Assembly: GCA_013791775.1 (NCBI GenBank)
Contig: VMTE01000044.1
Coordinates: 242,863 to 306,862, forward strand
Length of the DNA: 64,000 bases
Direction: 5' to 3'
DNA from: Hyphomonas sp.
GTDB taxonomy: Bacteria; Pseudomonadota; Alphaproteobacteria; Caulobacterales; Hyphomonadaceae
A model generated the notes under the pieces. The model saw nothing but the letters and a program-made list of their open reading frames with translations. It was not told where the DNA came from and did not search any database. The translations under genes were made by a program, and so were the position numbers. Shown one piece after another: positions 9,451-17,656 of this stretch (positions are counted from its first letter, which is position 1; every line of letters starts with the position of its first letter).

Positions 9451-12167
9451 GAAATACCGGCCAGCGATGTGCGCGCCGCTTTCAGCTTGTCGCGCCGCGC
9501 AGACCAGTCTTTCACCCGGTCGCGGTTCTCTTCGACAATCTCTTCCGGGGCCCGCGCCACGAAATCCGCATTCGCGAGTTTCTTCTCGGTTGAGACGATG
9601 TCCTTCTCGAGTTGCGCCACTTCCTTGTCGAGACGCTTCTGCGCTTCGCCGATGTCGATCAGGTCCGCGATGCGCAGAGCCACGACGGACGACCCGACCA
9701 GCGTGGACACCGCGCCCGGGGGCAGGGTCGCCGCCGCACCCGTGTCGTCCAGGCGCGCCATCCGGCGCAGCACCTCGTCATGCCGCTCCAGGCGCTGCGC
9801 ATCAACCTCAGACGGGTTCACGAGGGTCATCGGAACCTTGGCGCCCGCAGGCACGCCGAGATCGTTCCTCAGTGAACGGATCTCGGAAATCATCTCGATC
9901 AGCCATTCGATCTCTTCGGTGGCCGCCGCATTTCCGAACCCGGTGATCTCCGGCCAGGATTGCAGCATGAGGAAGCCCTGCTCCTCCGACCGCCCCGGCG
10001 CGCGGCGCTCCCAGAGTTCCTCGGTCACGAACGGCATGAACGGATGCAGCAGCTTCAGCGCTTCGTCGATCACATGGCCGCACACCGCGCGCGTCTCGGA
10101 TTTCGCAGCGTCGTCCATGCCCATCAGCAACGGCTTGATCAGCTCCAGATACCAGTCGCAGAGCGTGTTCCAGATGAACTTGTAGAGCGCGCCCGCCGCC
10201 TCATTGAACCGGTACTCCTCAATGCCCTTGGTGACATCAGAGACACAGTCGGCAAGTTCGCTGAGAATCCACTGGTTGATCGGACGCTCCGCCGAGCACG
10301 GATCAAATTCGCCCGGCGCGCCGCACTCGTTCATCTCCGCAAAGCGGGCCGCGTTCCACAGCTTAGTCGAGAAGTTCCGGTAGCCTTCCACGCGCTGTTT
10401 CGACAGGCGTATGTTGCGCCCCTGCGCGGCCATAGCCGCCATCGTGAAGCGCAGCGCATCGGCGCCGAACTCGTCCACGAGTTCCAGCGGGTCCATGGCA
10501 TTGCCCTTGGACTTCGACATCTTCTGCCCCTTCTCGTCGAGAACGAGGGCGTGGATGTAAACATCCTTGAACGGAGCTTCGCCGGTGAACTCGAGCCCCA
10601 TCATCATCATCCGGGCGACCCAAAAGAAGATGATGTCAAACGCCGTGACCAGCGTGCTCGTCGGATAGAAGGTCTTCAGCGCCTCGGTATTCTCCGGCCA
10701 GCCCTGCGTCGAGAACGGCCACAGCGCCGAGGAGAACCAGGTATCGAGGACGTCTTCGTCCTGTCTGAGATTGACGCCCTTGCCGGCCTTCGCCCGCGCT
10801 TCCTTCTCGGTGCTGGCGACATAGACGTTGCCGGCCTCGTCGTACCACGCCGGAATCCGGTGCCCCCACCAGAGCTGCCGGCTCACGCACCAGGGCTGGA
10901 TATTGTCCATCCAGTTATAATAGGTCTTCGACCAGTTCTCCGGCACGAACCGTGTGCGCCCGTCCTCGACCGCCGCGCGCGCCGGTTTCGCCAGCGTCGC
11001 CGCATCGACATACCATTGATCCGTCATCCACGGCTCGATCACGACGCCGGACCGGTCACCAAATGGCTGCTCGATCTTCAGGTCCTCGATCCGCTCCAGC
11101 AGCCCTGCCGCTTCAAACGCCTCAACGACTTTCGCGCGCGCCGCAAAGCGGTCCAGCCCCCGCAGCTCCGCCGGAATGCCCGCCGCATCCGCCTCGGCGC
11201 CGTTCACGATGGCGGCGACGGCAGTAAGAATGTTCAGCGGCGTATGGCCCGCCCGCTTGCCGACTTCAAAGTCGTTGAAGTCATGCGCCGGTGTGATCTT
11301 CACCGCGCCCGACCCCTTCTCGGGGTTGGCATATTCATCCGCCACAATCGGAATCCGCCGCCCGACAATCGGCAGCTCCACGAACTTGCCGACGAGGGAC
11401 GCATAGCGCTCATCCTCCGGATGCACTGCCACGCCCGTATCGCCCAGCATCGTCTCCGGCCGCGACGTGGCCACCACGATATAGTCCCGCGTCTCGTGCG
11501 TGACGTTGCCGTCTTCGTCCTTGACCGGATGATCGTAAGTGACCCCGTCCGCCAGCGGATAGCGCAGGTGCCAGTAATGACCCGCCACTTCCTTCGTCTC
11601 GACTTCGAGATCCGAAATCGCTGTCTGGAAATGCGGGTCCCAGTTCACCAACCGCTTGTCGCGGTAGATCAGGCCCTTGGCGTGCAGGTCCACGAACACC
11701 TTGGTGACCGCTTTCGACAGCCCCTCATCCATGGTGAAACGCTCGCGGCTCCAGTCGCACGATGCACCCAGCCGCTTCAGCTGTCCCGTGATCGCTCCGC
11801 CGGATTCTTCCTTCCACGCCCAGACGCGCTTGAGGAACGCCTCGCGGCCCATCGACCGGCGGTCCAGGTTACCTTCCTTCGCCAGCTGGCGCTCGACCAC
11901 CATCTGCGTCGCGATGCCCGCATGGTCGGTGCCCGGCTGCCACAGCACGTTCTTGCCGCGCATCCGCTCGAAGCGAACGAGCAGGTCCTGCAGCGTGTTG
12001 TTGAGGGCATGGCCCATGTGCAGCACACCGGTCACGTTCGGCGGCGGGATCACGATCGAGTAGGCCTGCGCGCTCGTATCGCCCGAAGGATGGAAGCACC
12101 CGGCTTCCTCCCAGGCCTTGTACAGCCGCGGTTCGGCGTCAGCGGGGTCGAATCTCTGGTCAAGCAT
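9447..12167 (-). CDS. valS: valyl-tRNA synthetase
   Basis: 906 residues, full length. Class I synthetase that charges tRNA-Val. The HIGH-type signature is in PPPNVTGVLHMGH (HMGH 50-53), the KMSKS loop in GQKMSKSKGNAMDP, the CP1 editing domain contains TSRPETMLGDTGVAVHPED, and the C-terminus has the ValS coiled coil (about 845-906). A terminator hairpin separates it from popZ upstream, so valS and the downstream peptidase probably form one transcript. valS beside popZ is a common alphaproteobacterial arrangement. Confidence 0.97.
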   Translation of the reverse strand: MLDQRFDPADAEPRLYKAWEEAGCFHPSGDTSAQAYSIVIPPPNVTGVLHMGHALNNTLQDLLVRFERMRGKNVLWQPGTDHAGIATQMVVERQLAKEGNLDRRSMGREAFLKRVWAWKEESGGAITGQLKRLGASCDWSRERFTMDEGLSKAVTKVFVDLHAKGLIYRDKRLVNWDPHFQTAISDLEVETKEVAGHYWHLRYPLADGVTYDHPVKDEDGNVTHETRDYIVVATSRPETMLGDTGVAVHPEDERYASLVGKFVELPIVGRRIPIVADEYANPEKGSGAVKITPAHDFNDFEVGKRAGHTPLNILTAVAAIVNGAEADAAGIPAELRGLDRFAARAKVVEAFEAAGLLERIEDLKIEQPFGDRSGVVIEPWMTDQWYVDAATLAKPARAAVEDGRTRFVPENWSKTYYNWMDNIQPWCVSRQLWWGHRIPAWYDEAGNVYVASTEKEARAKAGKGVNLRQDEDVLDTWFSSALWPFSTQGWPENTEALKTFYPTSTLVTAFDIIFFWVARMMMMGLEFTGEAPFKDVYIHALVLDEKGQKMSKSKGNAMDPLELVDEFGADALRFTMAAMAAQGRNIRLSKQRVEGYRNFSTKLWNAARFAEMNECGAPGEFDPCSAERPINQWILSELADCVSDVTKGIEEYRFNEAAGALYKFIWNTLCDWYLELIKPLLMGMDDAAKSETRAVCGHVIDEALKLLHPFMPFVTEELWERRAPGRSEEQGFLMLQSWPEITGFGNAAATEEIEWLIEMISEIRSLRNDLGVPAGAKVPMTLVNPSEVDAQRLERHDEVLRRMARLDDTGAAATLPPGAVSTLVGSSVVALRIADLIDIGEAQKRLDKEVAQLEKDIVSTEKKLANADFVARAPEEIVEENRDRVKDWSARRDKLKAARTSLAGIS

Positions 12168-12193
12168 CGTTGAATGTCAGTCTGGCAAGGGCA

Positions 12194-12223
12194 CAAAAGA
12201 AAAGCGCGCCTGCGAGGGCGCGC
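12194..12223 (-). terminator. rho-independent terminator between popZ and valS
   Basis: Read on the minus strand: a perfect 7-bp stem GCGCGCC/GGCGCGC with a 6-base loop, then TTTTCTTTT. It lies 31 bases after the popZ stop and 27 bases before the valS start, so it would end the popZ transcript or attenuate read-through into valS. Confidence 0.85.
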
Positions 12224-12253
12224 CGTTCCCTATATCAAGTTTAAGGAATGAGG

Positions 12254-12895
12254 CTAGCGCGCCATGCGGGCGATCCGCTGGACTTCCGCCTCCACCTTCT
12301 CCTCGACGATGTTGGCCAGGTTGGCGTCGAGCCAATCCTTGATCATCGGCTTCAGCATCTCCTTGACGAGACCTTCGATCGTGTTGTCACCGGCAATCTC
12401 CATCTTGGAGATCAGCTTGCCGAGGGCACCGGCCGCCATATCGGCCGTATGTTCATCGGTCAGGGCAGTCTGCGCGTAGCGGGCGCTGGTTGTCATGGGT
12501 GTCTCCGAAGCGGGGAAAGCAGGGCGGGCAGGGGGCGTGCGGGTGATCGGGGTGACCGGTGCGGGTTCGGGCGCCGACTCGGCGGCTTGGCGGGCCGATC
12601 CGAGCATCTCCTCGAAGGAAAACTCCGGTCCCGTCACCTTGGCGGCCGGCGCCGTGAAGACCGGTTCAGCCGCGAGTTCTTCCTCGCCTTCGAACATCGA
12701 CGGATCGGGATCTTCGAGACTGTCCCCGGCGACGGCATCCTCGAAGTCTTCGATATCGTTGACTGGCTCGGGCTTGACCTCCCGAAGCGCCGCGCTGGGG
12801 GCGCGTGCCGCTGTCGGTTCATCATCCGAGATGATTTTGCGGATCGACGCGAGGATCTCCTCCATCGTCGGCTCTTTGTGCGCTTCGTTGGCCAT
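12254..12895 (-). CDS. popZ: PopZ-like pole-organising protein (DUF2497)
   Basis: 213 residues. Three PopZ parts are visible: a conserved N-terminal helix at 8-26 (EPTMEEILASIRKIISDDE) that in Caulobacter binds client proteins, a long acidic/proline-rich disordered linker (about 30-150), and a C-terminal oligomerisation region (about 155-213) containing LVKEMLKPMIKDWLDANL. PopZ forms a polar mesh that tethers the ParB-origin complex and cell-cycle kinases. Two GGTTAAC repeats 20 bases apart lie upstream. The tolC-type gene is transcribed towards it from 112 bases upstream. Confidence 0.9.
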   Translation of the reverse strand: MANEAHKEPTMEEILASIRKIISDDEPTAARAPSAALREVKPEPVNDIEDFEDAVAGDSLEDPDPSMFEGEEELAAEPVFTAPAAKVTGPEFSFEEMLGSARQAAESAPEPAPVTPITRTPPARPAFPASETPMTTSARYAQTALTDEHTADMAAGALGKLISKMEIAGDNTIEGLVKEMLKPMIKDWLDANLANIVEEKVEAEVQRIARMAR

Positions 12896-13007
12896 GTTAG
12901 CCCCTCGTTGCTGGAATCGCTTCCCAGACCTGAAGTCAGGGTTAGTCCGAATCCGGTTAACAACCCTTTGACAAGGTTAACGCGGGTGTGCGGGTAAAGC
13001 CAGCCTC

Positions 13008-14288
13008 TCAGCCGATGGTGTCGAGACCGCCGGTTGCCCGCAACAGCTGGTGCGCGGCCACATAGGCATCCCGTTCCGCGCCCACCAGCGCCAGACGGGC
13101 CTCGAACAGCTGCTGTTCCTGGTCCAGAACGTCGAGCGTCGTGCGCACGCCAACCGCCAGTTCCTCTTTCGCGCCCTCATAGGCGATTTCAGCCGCTTCC
13201 ACCTGCCGCCGGGACGCTTCAATGGCGCGCGTCGCGGCGTCGTAGCCGTACCAGGCCTGGGCAACCTGCGCTCGCACCTGCGTCTCGAACGCGTCCACAC
13301 GCCGGCGGGCCTGTTCCCGCTCGAGTTTGGCGGAATTGACCCGGGCCCGGACCGAACCTCCGGTAAACAAGGGGATTGTTCCCTGGGCGACCGCCGAAAC
13401 GCTGGTATCCTCGCGGCTGGTATCGCCCCAGGTCTCCTGGATGCTGGCGGTGCCGACCACGCTGATCTGCGGCCGGCCTTCGGCTTTCGCCGCGTCGACG
13501 CCGGCGCCGGCGGCGCGCAGATCTTCCCGCGCAGCCCGGATCGACGGGTTGTTCTCGTTCGCGTCGGCAAACGCGCTTTCCACATCGGCCGGCAAGGCCG
13601 GCAGGGCGGGCGGAATCTCCAACTCGCCGGGGCGCTGGCCGGTCAGGAATTCGTACACGGCTTCGCTGCCCTGCAGGGCAGCCTCGGCGCCGGCAAGCGC
13701 GGCGCGCGCGCCTTCGAGGCGGGCCTGGGCCTGCGCCACGTCGGTACGGGTCACAACGCCCACCTCGAACCGATCCTCGGCGGCGCGAACCTGCTCGCCC
13801 GTCACCTCGACATTGTTCTGCCGGATCGCCACCGTGTCGCGGTCCCGGCGAACATCCACATACGCGGTGATGACGTTGAGGATCAGGTCCTGGCGGGCCG
13901 CGTCGAACGTGCGGTCAGCCGAATCGATTCCGGCTTTCGCCTGACGAATGCCGGCCGAGATGCGTCCGCCGGTATAGATCGGCTGGACGGCCTGCAGCTG
14001 CGCGCTGGCAATCGGGCGATCCCCGACCCCGAAGTTCAGGGCGGAGTTCGTATCGACGGTCTCGTAGCCGCCGCTGCCGGAAAGGTTGACGCGCGGAAGC
14101 GCGGCCGACCGCGCAAGGTCGAGATTTTCCCGCGCAATATCCGTCCGGTAGCGCTCTATCTCCAATTGCGGATTGGTCGCGAACGCTGCCGATACCGCCT
14201 CGGCAAGCGTTTCGGCATCTGCCGGGGCGCCGAGGATGAGGCTGGACAGGCTAACGCTGATCAGGAGCGGCAGTTTGAAGGCGCGCAT
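13008..14288 (-). CDS. TolC-family outer membrane efflux protein
   Basis: 426 residues from the ATG at 14288, which has GAGG eight bases upstream and opens a signal peptide (MRAFKLPLLISVSLSSLILG ending near ADA). A longer frame to 14372 has no signal peptide at its start and is rejected. The mature protein shows the two TolC repeats with long helical hairpins and the paired N-P-x-(L/I) turns (TNPQLEIERYR, NNPSIRAAREDL). It forms the trimeric outer membrane exit duct for RND, MFS or type I systems. No pump gene is adjacent, so it is probably the general-purpose TolC. Confidence 0.9.
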   Translation of the reverse strand: MRAFKLPLLISVSLSSLILGAPADAETLAEAVSAAFATNPQLEIERYRTDIARENLDLARSAALPRVNLSGSGGYETVDTNSALNFGVGDRPIASAQLQAVQPIYTGGRISAGIRQAKAGIDSADRTFDAARQDLILNVITAYVDVRRDRDTVAIRQNNVEVTGEQVRAAEDRFEVGVVTRTDVAQAQARLEGARAALAGAEAALQGSEAVYEFLTGQRPGELEIPPALPALPADVESAFADANENNPSIRAAREDLRAAGAGVDAAKAEGRPQISVVGTASIQETWGDTSREDTSVSAVAQGTIPLFTGGSVRARVNSAKLEREQARRRVDAFETQVRAQVAQAWYGYDAATRAIEASRRQVEAAEIAYEGAKEELAVGVRTTLDVLDQEQQLFEARLALVGAERDAYVAAHQLLRATGGLDTIG

Positions 14289-14389
14289 GGCAGTTTTCCT
14301 CGTAGATGCGTGGGCATTATAGAGGCAGCCCCACCGAAGGTGAACAGTGTTCACCCTGCAGCAGAGTCGCACACGCGCCTGTCTAGTGG

Positions 14390-15043
14390 TCAGAAGCTAA
14401 AAGTAGGTTTCCGGTCGAATTCGGCAAACCGCGGCGGGCAGGCATCAAACCCCTCCCGCGAGGCGAGCGTGTCACCGGCCTTGGTGAACACCTTGCCGCG
14501 TCCCATGCCGCCGGCGCCGGCGAGCACGGCCACCAGCCGTCCTCCGTCCCGCAGCTGGCCCGCCCAGGCGTCCGGCACGACCTCGATCATGCCGGCAACA
14601 TAGATCACATCGAACGGCGCCTGTTCCGGCAGGCCCTTGGCCAAGGGACCGACAACGGCTGCGGCCCGGTCCACGCCGATGGCGGCGAACCGGTGGGACA
14701 TCGCGTCCACCAGCTGGGCTGTCTCTTCCAGCGCAATCACCGTGTCTGCCAGCTGGCTGATCAGCGCCGCCTCATAGCCCGCGCCGGCGCCCACCACGAG
14801 CACCACGTCGGCCGGCTTGATACCCGCCAGCTTGATCAGCTTGGCGGTATCGCGCGCGGTCCACAGCGCGCGGCCGGGCGAAGTCGTGATCTCCAGTTCG
14901 GAATAGGCCACGCTCTTGCGCGAGTTCGGCACGAACACTTCGCGGGGCGTGCGCAGGAACGCACCCACGATCCCCGGATCGGTTACGTCGTCCGGGCGGA
15001 TCTGACTGTCCACCATGATCTCACGGGCTTTGTCGAAATCCAT
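14390..15043 (-). CDS. protein-L-isoaspartate O-methyltransferase-like protein
   Basis: 217 residues from the ATG at 15043 (GGAAG upstream); an in-frame ATG at 15085 would add 14 residues without family similarity. It carries the PCMT start (FDKAREIMVDSQIRP), TTSPGRALW in place of the usual QTISQP block, an SAM site VVLVVGAGAGYEAAL at about 93-107 and the ALEE segment after it. The family repairs isoaspartyl residues by SAM-dependent methylation, but the altered substrate loop means activity should not be assumed. It often sits next to tolC in alphaproteobacteria, as here (101 bases apart, same strand). Confidence 0.85.
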   Translation of the reverse strand: MDFDKAREIMVDSQIRPDDVTDPGIVGAFLRTPREVFVPNSRKSVAYSELEITTSPGRALWTARDTAKLIKLAGIKPADVVLVVGAGAGYEAALISQLADTVIALEETAQLVDAMSHRFAAIGVDRAAAVVGPLAKGLPEQAPFDVIYVAGMIEVVPDAWAGQLRDGGRLVAVLAGAGGMGRGKVFTKAGDTLASREGFDACPPRFAEFDRKPTFSF

Positions 15044-15192
15044 GCGAGTCACTTCCGTTTGCGTTAGGCCGGTTGCCAGCGCCATGTATCATGCCCGCGC
15101 GCCCGCGCAATCTTCCGGACGCGGCGAATTTAGCCTGCGCGGCCCGATTGTCTCGACCTGCAAGCCTTGCTAGGGACGGCGCGACTGCCCGA

Positions 15193-15266
15193 GGCTCCAT
15201 GGCGGAGTGGTGACGCAGCGGATTGCAAATCCGTGCACCCCGGTTCGATTCCGGGTGGAGCCTCCA
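15193..15266 (+). tRNA. tRNA-Cys (GCA)
   Basis: 74 nt including encoded CCA. Acceptor stem GGCTCCA/TGGAGCC, discriminator T, anticodon loop TTGCAAA giving anticodon GCA, T-arm CCCGGTTCGATTCCGGG. All arms pair. Confidence 0.97.
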
Positions 15267-15353
15267 GGCAGACCTCCCCCGATGGCCTGTAAAATGCTGC
15301 GCGGCGCGCCGGCTGGGTCCGTTACGCCCGTCTGCCGGGATTGTTCGAATCCA

Positions 15354-15368
15354 TTAACCTGTAATTAA
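15354..15368 (+). promoter_or_regulatory. CtrA-type box TTAA-N7-TTAA
   Basis: TTAA-CCTGTAA-TTAA followed by CC, matching the full CtrA consensus TTAA-N7-TTAAC of Caulobacterales and relatives. It lies upstream of a terminator-ended unit with no evident coding sequence and away from any protein-gene start. Confidence 0.6.
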
Positions 15369-15429
15369 CCATATCGGGCGACCTTCAGCCTGTCTTCTTT
15401 GGAGACACCCACCATCACCCAACGCCTTT

Positions 15430-15457
15430 GGCGGGAGCTCACGCTCCCGCCTTTTTT
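15430..15457 (+). terminator. strong rho-independent terminator
   Basis: Perfect 9-bp stem GGCGGGAGC/GCTCCCGCC with loop TCAC and a run of six T. It ends whatever is transcribed after the CtrA-type box, or read-through from tRNA-Cys. Confidence 0.9.
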
Positions 15458-15560
15458 CTGTCCGGGCCGGGGATCTGCGAATTTCCCGGAAATTGTGAAC
15501 CCGCCGCACTTAGGCACTTGAACAGGGTGCGCGGTCTGCTATTCCCCCGTCTCCGGCTAT

Positions 15561-15636
15561 TCCGTGATAGCTCAGTTGGTAGAGCAGGCGACTGTTAATC
15601 GCCCGGTCGCAGGTTCGAGTCCTGCTCACGGAGCCA
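15561..15636 (+). tRNA. tRNA-Asn (GTT)
   Basis: 76 nt including encoded CCA. Acceptor TCCGTGA/TCACGGA, discriminator G, anticodon loop CTGTTAA giving GTT, D-arm with GTTGGTAGA and T-arm GCAGGTTCGAGTCCTGC. Accessory genes begin right after it, so its 3' end is a possible integration site, though no direct-repeat copy was noticed. Confidence 0.97.
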
Positions 15637-15747
15637 CTTTCCGGACCTCTCCAAATAGCCTGGCTGTCGCGTTCGACACTCCGCAAAGAGCGCTCGGACA
15701 AATCTCATTTTGCCACAGGCGAGTCTTTGAGCGACATCTATTCAATC

Positions 15748-16743
15748 ATGAGATCGCTCATTGTTCTTGGCGCTTTCGCTGTGCTGCACGCCCAACAAGC
15801 CGCCGAAGCCTGCTTCGCCGCGCCTGCGCATGTGTACCAGTCCCACGAGAACGCCATTGATTCCGCAGAGTGGATTGCGATTGCAGAACCTATTGCTACG
15901 CAAGCCCAACCTGATGGGTACAGCTCCTATCGCATGAGGGCGCTCGAATACGTCAAAGGAAGCGGTCCGGCGGCGTTTATTGTACCCAATGCAGATCAAA
16001 TGGCGGCGCAAGGTCATTCAAAAGAGCAGTCTGAAGGCAACTACTACGCCCATACCGTGTCACGTTTCTGGACTGAGGGTGGAAGCTACTCCAACTGGTC
16101 AGACTGCCGTATCCATCCGGAATTCTTGTACTCCGGTCACAAATACCTTGTCTTCGGTCCGCTGGATTACAATGTGGGCTTCGAGAACATCACGGGTGAA
16201 GAAGACGAGTGGCTGAAATACGTGCGCGCCCGTGTTTCTGGTCAACCGGGGCACAAGCCTTATCCAATACCGTTCCAGACTTATCTCGATCAGGCGGCGG
16301 CTGTCCTGAGAGTAAAAGTCTGGTGGGACGGCACATCGTCTCAGTGGACGGAGACTGTTCGAAAGGGCGTCGAGGCCAACTATCTCAACATGGCCTACGT
16401 AGCTCCGCAGGTGCATTTCGATTCCCGGATCAGTCCGAACTGCAAAGAACTCTTCAGTTATGGGGACCGTCCAACTGAACTCGACTTTCTCATGGTCTTC
16501 GAGCGGATGCCGGAGCGCAAAGTGCGCAAGTCAGACTATCTTGAATGCGTTGGTGGCGATTTGGGTTCGTACGGTTCTGCATCGGCGCACGGCCTGTTTT
16601 CGCTGACAGGGTTTCGGGAGTTCCCGATCGTTGATGATCAGGTGGTATTTTCAAAGGGAGAAAGTGGATACTGGGGAAACTGGGGGGCGCCTACGCTCAC
16701 CGAGAAAGTCCTGGTTTCGGAGCTTGAGGATTTACTGAAATAG
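15748..16743 (+). CDS. exported protein of unknown function
   Basis: 331 residues from the ATG at 15748, which opens a signal peptide (MRSLIVLGAFAVLHAQQAAEA); a TTG at 15727 would add seven residues. The mature part starts with a Cys (EACF) and contains a segment around DSAEWIAIAEPIA that resembles the first strand of secreted beta-barrel proteins. It has few cysteines and many aromatic residues (WNWSDC-like and GYWGNWGAP stretches). No family recognised. It is the first gene after tRNA-Asn and stands alone; codon use looks less GC-biased than in the core genes to the left. Confidence 0.7.
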   Translation: MRSLIVLGAFAVLHAQQAAEACFAAPAHVYQSHENAIDSAEWIAIAEPIATQAQPDGYSSYRMRALEYVKGSGPAAFIVPNADQMAAQGHSKEQSEGNYYAHTVSRFWTEGGSYSNWSDCRIHPEFLYSGHKYLVFGPLDYNVGFENITGEEDEWLKYVRARVSGQPGHKPYPIPFQTYLDQAAAVLRVKVWWDGTSSQWTETVRKGVEANYLNMAYVAPQVHFDSRISPNCKELFSYGDRPTELDFLMVFERMPERKVRKSDYLECVGGDLGSYGSASAHGLFSLTGFREFPIVDDQVVFSKGESGYWGNWGAPTLTEKVLVSELEDLLK

Positions 16744-16767
16744 CTTTCGTCACTGAGCTTTGGCCTT

Positions 16768-16802
16768 GCGTCATTGACATATACGTCAATGACGCATATA
16801 TG
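16768..16802 (+). promoter_or_regulatory. promoter with palindromic operator of the toxin-antitoxin pair
   Basis: A perfect 11-bp inverted repeat GCGTCATTGAC/GTCAATGACGC (16768-16778 and 16785-16795, 6-base spacer) overlaps a TTGACA -35 (16775-16780). A TATATG -10-like hexamer follows at 16797-16802, 16 bases on. Such an operator inside the promoter fits autoregulation by the downstream HTH antitoxin. Because the -10 covers the first possible ATG (16800), translation more likely begins at 16815. Confidence 0.65.
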
Positions 16803-16814
16803 GGACACGACAGG

Positions 16815-17156
16815 ATGCCGCTGCAGACGGTTGTTGAAACGCCGGAGTTCATCAGGCGGGCCGGTGCGGCTGGCATGACAGACGAAGACCGGGCGGATCT
16901 GATCACCACGCTTGCGGAAAGCCCAGAAGCTGGCATCGCGCTCGGCGGCGGATTGCGCAAGGTCCGGGTGGCCAGGCGGGGTGGCGGAAAAAGCGGAGGA
17001 TACCGCGTGATCCATTTCTACCGTGCGCCGGACATGCCGCTCTTCCTGCTGACGGTGTTCGCCAAGAACGAAAAGGCGAACATCACACCGGCCGAACGCG
17101 ACGGCCTGATCGAACTCTGCGACCTGATCGCGCAAACCTATGGGAGCCGGAAATGA
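16815..17156 (+). CDS. RelE/HigB-like toxin
   Basis: 113 residues. The N-terminal QTVVETPEFIRRA and the middle block GLRKVRVARRGGGKSGGYR are typical of the HigB/COG4737 branch of the RelE ribonuclease fold, which cleaves mRNA on the ribosome. The GKSGGYRVI strand and the C-terminal FAKNEKANI block with its basic residues are intact, so it looks active. An in-frame ATG at 16800 lies inside the predicted -10 and is disfavoured. The stop overlaps the antitoxin start by 4 bases (ATGA). Toxin first and antitoxin second is the usual HigBA order. Confidence 0.85.
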   Translation: MPLQTVVETPEFIRRAGAAGMTDEDRADLITTLAESPEAGIALGGGLRKVRVARRGGGKSGGYRVIHFYRAPDMPLFLLTVFAKNEKANITPAERDGLIELCDLIAQTYGSRK

Positions 17157-17443
17157 GCGACGCCTACAAAAGCATCAGGAAAGGCCTCGAAGAATCGCTG
17201 GCCCATGCAAAGGGCAAGAAAACCGGCGCCCGCGTGCACGCTGTCACAGTCGCCGATCCCGATGTCGCCGCCATTCGGACCCGCGCCGGGCTCTCGCAGG
17301 CCGAGTTCGCGCGCAGCATCGGCGTCGCCGTTGGCACTTTGCGCGGCTGGGAACAGGGCCGCCGCAAGCCGGACGGCCCAGCGCGTGTCCTGCTGGCCCT
17401 GATCGAGAAACGTCCCCGGATTGTGCAGGACGAGCTGCGATAG
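17153..17443 (+). CDS. HigA/NadS-like HTH antitoxin
   Basis: 96 residues. Residues 40-80 form an XRE-type helix-turn-helix (IRTRAGLSQAEFARSIGV then GTLRGWEQGRRKP). The N-terminal 35 residues are charged and helical and would wrap the toxin. It should neutralise the upstream RelE-like protein and repress the operon through the palindrome at 16768-16795. Translationally coupled to the toxin by the 4-base overlap. Confidence 0.87.
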   Translation: MSDAYKSIRKGLEESLAHAKGKKTGARVHAVTVADPDVAAIRTRAGLSQAEFARSIGVAVGTLRGWEQGRRKPDGPARVLLALIEKRPRIVQDELR

Positions 17444-17656
17444 CGTCTCGCCTCGCGCGTATTTCGATGAGGAAAATGGTGCCCGGGGGCGGAATCGTGA
17501 TGGCTCTCAATGCCTTGTATTAACTGCACAAATCAAGTTGTTGGCATTTGCCCATGCCATGAATTCTGCCAACAAGAGGAATTCGCAAATGGTTTGATTC
17601 CGAATTCCACAAGAAATGAGTACTGAAGTCATCCATGTGTCCCCGAACGGGGGCGA
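17444..17656. other. non-coding upstream region of the STAND-nuclease gene, with inverted repeat
   Basis: 213 bases, visibly more AT-rich than the flanks. A perfect 9-bp inverted repeat TTGTTGGCA/TGCCAACAA lies at 17538-17546 and 17567-17575 with a 20-base spacer. A smaller CCCC-GAAC-GGGG hairpin sits at 17641-17652, just before the presumed GTG start. No reading frame of note. Confidence 0.5.

Larger units (their letters stand above)
15267..15560. other. tRNA-Cys/tRNA-Asn spacer with a possible small RNA gene
   Basis: No convincing open reading frame. The spacer contains a CtrA-type box (15354-15368) followed about 60 bases later by a strong terminator (15430-15457). Between them is a GGAG-containing leader without a usual start codon. 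This is what a short non-coding transcript of about 60-80 nt would look like. Confidence 0.45.

Noticed and set aside
9960-12173. 737-codon plus-strand frame
   Set aside because: Antisense shadow of valS; Arg/His-rich composition expected from a GC-rich opposite strand.
13050-14603. 517-codon plus-strand frame
   Set aside because: Antisense to the tolC homologue and running into the methyltransferase gene; no domain content.
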